A DNA stretch of 64,000 nucleotides, taken from contig JAREIK010018581.1 in the NCBI GenBank assembly GCA_029783825.1, positions 360,001 through 424,000 on the forward strand. Reading direction: 5' to 3'. The notes under the pieces were generated by a model, which worked only from the letters and a program-made list of their open reading frames with translations, made no database searches and was not told where the DNA came from. The stretch comes from Sapria himalayana (taxonomy: Eukaryota; Streptophyta; Magnoliopsida; Malpighiales; Rafflesiaceae). This document shows, piece by piece, positions 1 through 9,126 of the stretch. The position numbers and the translations under genes are program-made. Numbering within the stretch: position 1 is the stretch's first letter; every line of letters starts with the position of its first letter.

Positions 1-54
1 TTCCAACCATGCCTCGTGCAGTGCTTGGGCCGGTTGGTACAGTTGATACCTTTA
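1..54. mobile_element. hAT right-end remnant
   Basis: GC-rich DNA ending in a degenerate form of the terminal motif (GTTGATACCTTTA, against the local consensus GTTTGACACCTCTA). It looks like the end of an hAT element lying mostly outside the window. No target duplication can be tested. Confidence 0.4.
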
Positions 55-451
55 GATAGATACTCATTTGGCTCATCTTGACTCAGTTCAAATTTTAAAG
101 TATAAATGATTCATAAGGAATAGGAAATAGTTAATGGTTTTATATGGGTTAATCTTAAGGTGCCAAAAAGGTAATGCAAAATACCATGCCAACATGATCC
201 ATTTGAGTGTGGCATGAGCATGCCACCGTGTCATTCATGACATGCCATGGAAATAGTTGGTTGGCTTAGCCTAGCACCGTTGGCCCACATTGTGCAATGC
301 TGTGCGGGCTTAGAGCGGATTGTGGTACTTTGGGCTGGATCAGGCCAGCACAAACAAGTTTTTCTCTCTAATATGATTTATGATTATTTAATTCTATCTA
401 AATTAAAAGATTAACGGGTAAATTAAATAAAAAAATCATAAAGATTTAAAA

Positions 452-1404
452 TAAAGGTGTCAAATGGGCTGAGTGGCCTGAGCCCGGCCCGAGGCACCAT
501 TCAATTTGGTCGTGCCAGGTCGAGGGTCTTGGGCCCGACATGACCCGCGTGCCTTGTCGGGCACGACCCTGGTGCTTGCCATGTGGGGATGGCACAGGTG
601 ACGTGCCCAACATCTGATGAAATGTCGCTTGATGGCCGATGAAACGTCGCTCGACGGGGGATGACACGGAGTCGCCCAATGGGCAAAGGCTCGGTAGGAT
701 CGATGGGGATGGTGGCGCGGTGGCATGGATTCTCAAATTCTAATATTTAAAATTAACTTTAACCTAAATATATCTTGACTAGAGGTGTCAAACGGGATGT
801 ACCGGGCTAGGTCGACTCATTTTAGCTGGCTCGAACGTGCTTTCGTGCTGGGTCAGGCATGGTTCTGTAAAGGTCAGCCCTGCACGGGCCCGCGGTACGA
901 ATCTATCGGGTTCAGCCCGGTCGTGTTGAACCCCCTAATTTAAAAAAAATTAGGGTTTCGGCATGCGCCGTAACGCCACCGCACCACCAAAATCCTAATT
1001 TTAAAAAATTAGGGTTTCGGCGCATGTCGTTGCGCTACTGCGTAGCCAAATTTCTAATTTTAAAAAAGTAGGGTTTCTCGGCTCGTGCCAAGGTATCATG
1101 CCAATGGGTCACAGTACCGTGTTGGGCCAGGCATGGCACGGGCATGAGAAATTCTCGTGTGGTGCCGGCTCAGGTACGACCGAATCGTGCCATGCCTCTT
1201 GCTGGATTGGGCCGCCCCGACCCTGTTGACACTTCTAATTTTGACTTGGCCTGAACCAGCATGTACCTGGGTTGATTTCATGCCATGAGCCATGCTGGGC
1301 CTGCACTTCAAATTACCGTGTTGTGCCTGGCATGATTCATGAGCCTGGGTGGTCCTAGAAAAAATGGGTCAGTCGTCCCTGACCCGACTTGTTTGACACA
1401 TCTA
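452..1404. mobile_element. Non-autonomous hAT element with perfect 8-bp TSD
   Basis: The left TIR begins TAAAGGTGTCAAATGGG at 452 and the right TIR ends GTTTGACACATCTA at 1404. The element is flanked by perfect 8-bp direct repeats ATTTAAAA at 444-451 and 1405-1412, the duplication length expected of hAT transposition. It carries no transposase coding. Without the inner element at 780-1237 and its duplication it is about 490 bp, all GC-rich subterminal sequence. Confidence 0.85.
780..1237. mobile_element. Nested small hAT element
   Basis: The left TIR TAGAGGTGTCAAACGGG starts at 780 and the right TIR ends TTGACACTTCTA at 1237. Flanking 8-bp repeats are ATCTTGAC (772-779) and ATTTTGAC (1238-1245), with one mismatch. 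It lies wholly inside 452-1404, so it inserted later. It contains three copies of a short motif 'TAGGGTTT' preceded by A/T runs (about 950, 1008 and 1068). No coding capacity. Confidence 0.8.
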
Positions 1405-1799
1405 ATTTAAAATGATAAAAATTATAAAGTATAATCTTATATTCTATATAATACATATTGCATAAACCATAGACAATAATACATAAATTAAAATGGAAAA
1501 TAAAATTTTAAAAATAAATAAGCATTAGAACTATATGATACTATAAGTATCACATGATAACATAAATTATCATAAATAATTAATCAGTGTATGTGGTATG
1601 ATATTCAATTGAGATGTATATCATCATCATCATGGATGTGTCTGAAGATGTTGCTAGTGTTCTAAATATTTTTGTCTTTACATCTTATGAATTATTATTC
1701 ATCATTATTTTTTGTCTCTTATTTTGAATGTTTAATTTTGAATTTTTTTAGTTCTTTATGTATGTATCTCTATGATATCTGGTCGTAATTTTAATCTCT

Positions 1800-2136
1800 T
1801 GCCCGGCACGGTTCGGCCCGTGGTACTGCACACCAGCACGGGTTTGACCCGTGTCGGGTGTCCCTTGAGCCCGAACCCACGATGGCCCCTCTCGCAAAAA
1901 AGACTGTGGGCCAGGCCTGATTCGACCCGACCCGCGGTTCCACGAATTTCGAATCGTAAGGACAGGCCAGCCCGAGCGGGCCAGGCAAGGCACGGCACGG
2001 CCCGCCGTGCCTGCGGGTAGTGTCGGGCCCGACTATTTTAAACCGTGCCGGGCCAGGCACGGCACGTAGGCACGCTCGTGTTCAAAAAAAAATGGGCCTT
2101 GCCGGCCCGGCCCGACCCGGCCCGTTGACACATCTA
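1800..2136. mobile_element. GC-rich hAT terminal fragment
   Basis: An abrupt GC-rich block dominated by GGCACGG/CCCGGC repeats that ends in the hAT terminus CCCGTTGACACATCTA at 2136. No matching left TIR or 8-bp duplication is visible, so this is one end of a truncated or rearranged copy. Open frames across it on both strands follow from the skewed repeat composition and are not genes. Confidence 0.6.
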
Positions 2137-2399
2137 TGTTTACATCATACACTCATATATGATAGGATTATCATGAAGATGTAAAATCTCAAAAAATCTT
2201 AAATATATTATTTATTAAGTTTACATATTGGGTGGTGAGATATGTAACTGATGTATCATTATGACTAGTTTATATATTGAACATGATAGATATTATTCTA
2301 TTATATTTCTTAAATTTATTAATTATTAATTATTTTAAATATATAATATTTTATTATATTATTTTTACATGTAGACTTATCAATCCTACGATATGTAGT

Positions 2400-2753
2400 C
2401 TAGAAGTAGGTCAGCATAATATTAACTATCCTAAGATCCTCTGAAAATTTAATTGGGAGATTCATTATCATAATCAATTTATTCATATATTCCCTCTTAA
2501 AGTCATTGCCGATGTCGTATATGAGGGGGATTAACAAAGTTGAACTAGATTCAACTTGAAAGATCCTATCATTAAGTTGAGTTTGTTTCAGATCTAATGC
2601 ATCATATTTTTTAGTATATTGATCAGCATGCCTTTTTAGATACTCAGTTCTATATAAACTTCTATATGTATATATATTTTTTATATATATATACTGTGCT
2701 GATTCTTTATTGATACTTTTAGAATTTTTAGTTTTTATAATTTTAAAGTACAT
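2400..2753 (-). pseudogene. hAT transposase N-terminal remnant (BED-finger tail)
   Basis: The minus-strand translation contains TEYLKRHADQYTKKYDALD, matching the His-containing half of a BED zinc finger (consensus TxHLxRHxxxC). It is followed by a region ending NLPIKFSEDLRIVNIMLTYF that also occurs in the fuller copy at 40311-40631. The Cys pair of the BED finger is lost upstream, where the frame runs into a low-complexity TA tract. This is a non-functional fragment of the 156-2760 element. Confidence 0.7.
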
Positions 2754-2760
2754 TTATGCT

Positions 2761-3435
2761 ATTCATCTAATTTTTTTAATGACATATGCATTTGGATCGA
2801 AGGTGTTGAAGAAAATATAGTTTTGGCTTGGATATTTTGTTATACTTATCATTGTTATCTATATCTATGTTAATATCATAATATTATCATTAAATTCACT
2901 ATCTTATATATTTTTTAATTATTTATATTTTTAAAATAAATTTTGAAATTATAAATTAAAAGAAAAAAAACTCACAAACTAGCATTGTAACAAAAAATCT
3001 AGTATCATAAAGCAAACCATTTTATTATAAAATTTAACTTTGGATGCTAGCAAGCTGCAATTTTGCACATGTACACCCACATAAACTGTCAATTCCATTT
3101 GTACAAGCATAAACCATAAATAAAAATAAAAAAAATATTTCAAAATAAAGATTAAACAGAGTCAGAACTAAGAGAGACTGAGAGAGTCAAATGATTCTCT
3201 CAGTCTTATGTAAAAAAATTAAAAGAGCAGAAGAAATTGAGAATGAATATTTAAAGTTATTTTCTATTTATATAAATTTAAAAGAAATTTAAATTTATTT
3301 AAAAATATATATTTTTTATTTTTTAAAATTTATTTTAATAAAAAGCTAGGATCATGACATCCGTTTGATTATGACCAAAGTAACCGTTAAAATTAATTTG
3401 ATGGCTAAAGTAAAAATGTCATTAAATTTTTAATT
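2761..3435. other. AT-rich DNA, no gene seen
   Basis: Very AT-rich sequence with A/T runs and no coding signal or TIR that I can support. It may be a 5' non-coding part of the decayed hAT to its left. Confidence 0.4.
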
Positions 3436-3639
3436 TTTTTATTATTAAATGGGTTGACAGGGATAGAGACTTGTGTGGCTTGTCGTTGTTCATGTTAGAG
3501 CTCGTTGTGTGAAAATGCAATAGGTGATAAGGGATGCATGACTACTCAACTGTGAATGACCACATAAGTAATATTTAGCTTATGGGCAACAAGCAATACC
3601 TGCCCAATGAGTCACTAGACTTGACCCATGATCCATGAC

Positions 3640-3767
3640 TCGATTGTAGCAGGTCTTGAGTCCTTGGGCAGGTGGACTATGTCATCAGGCTAGGAATGTG
3701 GGTCATGCATGGCTAGGTCTTGAGTCCTTGGGCAGGTGGAACGACATGAGTCGTTCCACGGGTCAAC
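3640..3767. repeat. Short direct repeat plus perfect hairpin
   Basis: The phrase GTCTTGAGTCCTTGGGCAGG occurs twice, near 3652 and 3717. Immediately after the second copy, positions 3736-3759 form a perfect 10-bp stem (GTGGAACGAC / GTCGTTCCAC) with a 4-nt loop. It directly abuts the hAT end at 3768. Confidence 0.7.
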
Positions 3768-5760
3768 TAGGGGTGTCAAACGAGCCATGCAGTGTATTGC
3801 CTGGCATGACATGACTTGAATATGGTCGGCTTGACATGGCTCGGCTAGCTCAAGTTTGGCTAGAGCTGGGTCGGATCGTGCCTGACCGTGCTGGGTTAGT
3901 CCGGGCCTTGCCTGGAGGCTACTGGCCTGGTCGACCAGTCACTAGTTGTGGTTTATGATTTTTAATTTTTTTTAGCAAATTTAAATTTTTAATTACTCAT
4001 TATGAGTTATGACAATACATTATTTATTTATTTCACATAAATCATAAAAAAAAATTATTTCACATAAATCAAAAATATCAAAAAAAAACTTCTATCATCA
4101 TCATCCAATTCAGGAAAAAATAAAATAACATAACAATAATATCACAATAATATAAAATAAAAATCAGCAATCATTTATTCAAGCTCAATTCCAATGTCAA
4201 TCGATATAAGAATACAACTGATGATTATTTCATAAGTGTCTGATGGTATCACTAGTAGCGAACTCAACATTTTTTAAAGGCCCACTAGTTATTATTAGTC
4301 ATTATCTCATTTGCTCTTGTTCTAGCATGATTCTAAATGCTTAACCTTGAATCTTCTCAATTCTTCATTCATGCTAGTGCCTCAATGATATCTAACCATA
4401 ATCTTGATCTCTTATTTGAAATGATATTGATTGCAACAGAAAAAATATACTTCGATATTATGCTAGATATCAGAGGAGTTAATAGATTTTGTGTTATTTT
4501 TTACCGCACAAGATATATGAATTCATAATTTTTATAATTGCAAAATATCAAGGTTATTATTATCATAATGTGATATGATTGAGTAGTAATCAGTATCTAA
4601 TTACCAATACAGCTCACTCTTATTTCACGGTCTAATTCGTTATTTTTCCTTGTTAATTGAATGAAAAAGTCATCATTCCCGAATATGATCCATGTTTGTA
4701 CTTAAAGTCTAGCTACAACTATTACCGATCCTTGTGTCATTATAGTATATAAATAAATTAGTCAATTTTTTGTGAATGACTTCTTTAGGTTGATGTTCCC
4801 GTTTCATACACTTGAATATGTATATTAAAACACCCCTTATTCCTTTCATATTAATCTTAGGATCCATACTAGCATTTAGATAATAAAGAGACTAAATGGT
4901 GTATCAGTATTTTAAATACTTGGTTTTCATCTCAACAACTTTGTCACTAAATATTGGGTCATTTCTAACTTTTTTAAACATGCCAATAATTTTATATATA
5001 CACTTGAGTGTAATGCAAGTATTGAGAGTGTAAACAGACAAATACATGTTCTTCGTATCATAAATAATTTTTAGGAAGTTCATAAATAAAATTTCTGCAT
5101 CATAGTCTTCATTATCAATAATAATTTGTTATTCTTATTATTGATGTAGTCGGATATAATATATTTATATTCATTACATGATTCTAATATTAGATAAGTG
5201 TAATTCTAATGGTGTTCTATATTTGTTTGAATCTTTTTTTTCTTTAGATCCATAAATAAATAGAGACTATCAAATTCTTATTGTCTATTTTCCTTCCGTG
5301 TGAGGCCCCTTTCATCTTACTATACTCCTAAAGTATAATCTCTCAGATTGATTCTGCTTTCCTATCGATTGAAGTTCTCTTGAGACTTCTGTTACATACC
5401 TTCTAGCTATGTAAGCCCCGTAAGATATTGTGTAGCATGTTGGAGTTCAGTGAAAGCAGTGACACCGCTTACAAGATCAAGGGAGGATGAAAAAGTGATC
5501 AAATATTTCATTTTTTAGTGAGTTATTTTTTTAAAATGGGGGAAATTACATTATTCTCTACCTATACTATCAAATTAATGATTTGACACATGTATTTAAT
5601 GTGAGAATTTTATCCAATGGTCTCTTTCTAATAGTACTAACAAATATATTAATGAATATTTTATTATTAGAATCATTATTAAATATAATATTAATTTTTT
5701 TTTTTTTGAATATTATAATCTTTAAAAATTCTTATTATGTACTCATATATGACATGTGAC
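3768..5760 (-). mobile_element. Decayed hAT element, C-terminal half of transposase
   Basis: The left TIR TAGGGGTGTCAAACGAGCC starts at 3768 and leads into GC-rich subterminal sequence, then AT-rich DNA. From about 4170 the minus strand carries the same transposase C-terminal region as 25930-26250 (the shared phrase CTCAATGATATCTAACCA is at 4381). Stops and frameshifts interrupt it throughout. Around 5290-5500 an unrelated ~210-bp block interrupts the homology to the 26.9-27.1 kb copy. The right end is not defined; a GC-rich hAT terminus at 5930-6246 may or may not belong to it. Confidence 0.65.
5290..5500. other. Foreign insert in hAT relic
   Basis: Alignment by eye with the sibling copy at 26930-27030 breaks here and resumes at about 5515. 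The block has higher GC than its surroundings and no recognisable TIR, so its origin is unknown. Confidence 0.35.
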
Positions 5761-5889
5761 GAGTTAATTACAAAAACCTACCACATTAGGTGGGGCTGGT
5801 GGATTTTTATGAAAATAATAATAATATTTTTTTTAAGTATCGGGTGGGTGGGTGGGTGTAGTAGATTGGATCACATGTGATCTGGGTTC

Positions 5890-6246
5890 AAATTTTGGGG
5901 CACGGTAAACATGCTGTTGTACCTTGCTGCTAGCCGGGCACCTTGATTATGTCTGGCATATCACGAGGTCCAGCATTGCTTGGCTCAGCACAGCATGAGT
6001 CGTCCTTTGGGCTGACACGACTTGTGTCCAAGCACGGTTCTAGACCGTGCCTTGTCAGACTAGACACGAATAAGTCAGGCCATCCATTGGGCAGTGCCTG
6101 GGCTGCTCGACCCACTTGCCATCCTTATGGCCAGCACGATTCAGGACCAAGTATGATTTCAGATTGTGCTGTGCCAGGCTAGGTACGATTGAACCATGTT
6201 GTGTTGTGGGTTGTGTTCGGTCTGCTCGACCTAGTTGATGTCTCTA
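5890..6246. mobile_element. hAT terminal fragment
   Basis: A GC-rich block of GCACGG/CTGGGC-type subterminal sequence ending in GTTGATGTCTCTA at 6246, a diverged hAT terminus. No duplication matches the candidate left end at 3768. A GGGT microsatellite (about 5843-5858) precedes it. Confidence 0.5.
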
Positions 6247-6389
6247 GATGAATCTTGTTGAAAAATAGCTTGAGGGCATACAATGGAAAAGGTGGGGGAG
6301 ATTCTGACAGACTCCTAATTCTGGTGTTTGTGACTTAGCATTAATATATTTGTGATGATTAATATGTTGACTGCTTAAAACATAAAGGA

Positions 6390-7085
6390 AGATATTGATT
6401 TATTGATATAAATAGTCAAGGGATAACTATTCGATGACATGATAAAATATATCCATGGGTGACGAAAAGAAGAAAAGGCCACTAGTTTTTTTTTTTTTTT
6501 ATTGTGATATACCAAGATTGTCTCAATATAAATAAACTTATTGTTATTATCATGAAGAATGGAAATCATATTTTTTTTTTTTGTTAAACCAAGCTCGTTC
6601 TTATTGAGTTCAATCAAAAACAAAAAGCATGGAATACAAATATGCTTGATGTTTATGAATTTATAAATTGTCGATCATAATATTAAATTATTGATGAATA
6701 CAAGTGTATTTAATCTTTTTATTTTTAAAGTAATCATGAAAAAAATGAATCTCAACATAATCAAATATAATAGTTAGTTCAAAATGGTTAATTCTAAAAA
6801 AATTAAAATAATTAATATCATATCTAATATGAAGATTCAATTGAGAGACTAAAAAAAAAAATAAACTGCTGAAATAATTTCTCTGGATGACCATGACTTA
6901 GTACCCGGGTTATTTTTTTTTTAGAATTAGAAAATACTCGTAGTCTGATTTACCAATTGTATATGCTTCATATATTATATTTGTTAATGTATTATTTTGA
7001 TAATATTAAGTATTGGATAATCTACAACATTATTTTTTACATTGCAATTAGCAAAATAGATGTGGTGAAATAAAATAATTTACTT
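6390..7085 (+). repeat. Dispersed repeat, partner of 34430-34915 (likely copia 3' end)
   Basis: From about 6635 this block aligns by eye with 34480-34915: shared order of motifs, shared phrase 'GGATAATCTACAA' (7016 and 34832) and the same closing 'AGCAAAATAGATG'. The copy at 34 kb directly follows a decayed copia RNase H region, so both are probably the 3' end and/or LTR of one copia family. No intact frame remains. Confidence 0.5.
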
Positions 7086-7090
7086 GGCGC

Positions 7091-7620
7091 TAGAGGTGTC
7101 AAATGGGCCGGCCCAGCACGGCACGGCCCGTTTTTCACGAGCACGGTCGTGCTACCGTGCCGGGCACGGCACGGTTAGTATATAGGCGGGAACGGCACGG
7201 CCCGTAGGCACGGCAAGGCCGTGCCGTGCCGGGCCCGCTCGGGCACGCCTTGGCCATACAGGCCAGGCGGCACGGCCGGGCAGGCGGGAGCCGCAACGCG
7301 GGACCGGGTCAACCAGGGTCCGGGAGGCCGCACGGGCTGAAAATGGCAGATTAGAATTTTTTTTTTTTTTTGTAAATTTTTTGATTAAGTAACCGTATAG
7401 ACTATAAAGTATTAGTAATAATTAAAAAATATAATTTTTTGTAAAAATTATAAAATTAAAAATTAAATAAAACAAACAAATATTAGTTTTGACCCGTCCG
7501 GCCGGCAAAAAATATAATTTTTTGCCGGCCGGACGGGTCACGAGTCACGACTCACGCCATGCCACATGTGACACGCCGCTAGTGCCACGCGTGCCTGCGT
7601 GAACCGGCACGGGATGAGGG
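7091..7620. mobile_element. hAT end, truncated, containing a perfect hairpin
   Basis: The TIR TAGAGGTGTCAAATGGGCC starts at 7091 and is followed by strongly GC-rich GCACGG repeats to about 7340, an AT-rich middle, and a second GC-rich part to about 7620. No closing TIR or target duplication is seen. A perfect 51-nt palindrome lies at 7490-7540. Confidence 0.6.
7490..7540. repeat. Perfect 24-bp inverted repeat, 3-nt loop
   Basis: The left arm (7490-7513, beginning TGACCCGTCCGGCCGGC) is an exact reverse complement of the right arm (7517-7540), separated by ATA. Both arms run from GC-rich outer parts to A/T-rich inner parts. Such perfection in an otherwise decayed element suggests recent origin or conversion between arms. 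Confidence 0.9.
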
Positions 7621-7830
7621 AAGAATAGTTCTATTAGTTTTATTTGTCATACTCCTTAAATCAACTAGATGCCATACTTTTCCTCAATTTTTTATTGTTA
7701 TTTTTTTAAGTTGTTCGAATAAAAAATATTTTATAGTTGTTTTGTTGTTTTTTTGTCATTTTTTCTCCTAATTTGATTAATTGAGAATATTTTTCAATCT
7801 CAGATGGTTAATAGCTTGGTTTGTGACACC

Positions 7831-8423
7831 TAGAGATGGCAAGCTGGTCGGGCAGTCTAGGCATGGCCTGACTGAGCCATGCCTGACCTAGGACAACATG
7901 ATTCATGACGTCTGATATTTGAACTAGTCATGATTATTCATCTTATGCATGTCTAATCTTCAGCTATGTAAATTATTAATTGAACACAAAATAAAAAGAT
8001 ATTAGGATTTTTAGAGATTCTCTATCATCATGATGATTGACCATATATGAGTGTATGATAAGAATTTTTAGAGAATATAATATTCAAAATAAAATATATA
8101 GTATTATATTTGATAACATATCTAATAATGGAGTCCTAGTTGAATCGAGTTGAGTCGAGTGCGAGTTGATCTTAGACTCGGAGTCCTAGCTGGCAAGCTA
8201 TGCTAGGCTAGGCATAGACTAGAATAACCAGGCTCAAACCATCCAGACTCGGTACAGCTTGACATGACTTGGCCTGAATTTGGCTGGCCTCGGGCCAGCC
8301 GTGTCGTGCCTGGCCTGACATTCTCGAGTCGTGCCATGCCTGGCACGACTTGGCACGGGTGAGCTGACCGGGCCACCAAAAACTAGGCAGTGCTGGCATG
8401 ACACGACTCGTCTGACATCTCTA
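7831..8423 (+). mobile_element. Internally deleted hAT element with 8-bp TSD
   Basis: The left TIR TAGAGATGGCAAGC begins at 7831 and the right TIR ends GTCTGACATCTCTA at 8423. Flanking repeats are GTGACACC (7823-7830) and CTGACACC (8424-8431), with one mismatch. The interior at about 7900-8115 matches plus-strand hAT DNA at 40680-40905 (including 'CATCTAATAATGGAG'-like sequence), and the rest of the transposase is deleted. This is a 593-bp non-autonomous derivative of the 39.5-kb family. Confidence 0.8.
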
Positions 8424-8431
8424 CTGACACC

Positions 8432-9126
8432 TTTAATCTCCGTGTCTAGGATTGTTTACGCATCAATTTGTAAGGGGGTGTTATTTTTAATCTATATAAG
8501 GGCATTGTTATTGTTTCACAACGAAGAGAAAATTCATTTTATTTGTTTTAATTTTCTACTTATAATATTATTTTTAAAATTTTATAAAGATTAATAAAAT
8601 TTGGGATTTGTTTGTAACATTAATAATAATGTATATATAATTGAATGATCAATAAAAGTAACAGAATATTCTTGGGTATCATACGTGATTATTCTACAAG
8701 ATTCTTACGTATTTGAATGAATTAAAATGAATGAACTTTTCTTAGTATTTTCCTGACGTATCAGATACGAAGGTATATTATATATATATATTTTTTTTTA
8801 AACTAAAATGCCTCATAGTTAATAAATATTATCTTTTTAATACTTGTTTTTATTAATTATAATTACGTAGGAGTGGCAATATATGTCGTCTAATAAATTA
8901 TTTAATGCTTCACATCATCATATGGTGTCAAATGTATTTCAAAATTTTATTAATTTTTTAAATTTTAATATTACAACTAAAAAATATTTTTATTATTTGA
9001 TCAACTTTTATAAAATAAATAAAATTGGAGATTTTTTTTTTAAAAAAATAAATAATCATATATATTTCATACGAGTATACGATGAATACTTCAAAGTGTG
9101 TTCTTCTCTTCTTCCTCAATTCGCAG
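8432..9126 (+). other. AT-rich DNA; 3' end of a NAC-gene intron
   Basis: AT-rich and non-coding. The last bases form a pyrimidine-rich tract ending TTCGCAG at 9126, a good splice acceptor directly before a NAC-domain exon. If the gene is intact, this is the 3' end of a long intron that extends leftwards through the hAT cluster. Confidence 0.5.

Larger units (their letters stand above)
156..2760 (-). mobile_element. Decayed hAT element, heavily invaded
   Basis: The left end resembles a degenerate hAT terminus (TAAGGTGCC at 156) followed by the GC-rich subterminal sequence typical of this family. Internal hAT coding remnants follow on the minus strand: a C-terminal piece near 1620-1799 and an N-terminal piece at 2400-2753. 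They match, in the same order, the better preserved copies at 3768, 25415 and 49659. A smaller hAT (452-1404) and a GC-rich hAT end (about 1800-2136) sit inside it. The middle of the transposase is missing. The right end is not defined by a TIR. Confidence 0.5.

Noticed and set aside
446..736. Three overlapping minus-strand frames
   Set aside because: They lie inside the non-autonomous hAT at 452-1404; Pro/Ser/His-rich noise from GC-rich repeats.
1748..2060. Overlapping open frames on both strands in GC-rich DNA
   Set aside because: They are shadows of hAT subterminal GGCACGG repeats; no domain, and an hAT terminus ends the block.
3768..6246. A single hAT element with ends at 3768 and 6246
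   Set aside because: Flanking 8-mers GGGTCAAC and GATGAATC do not match, and unrelated DNA lies between 5760 and 5890, so the two ends cannot be shown to belong together.
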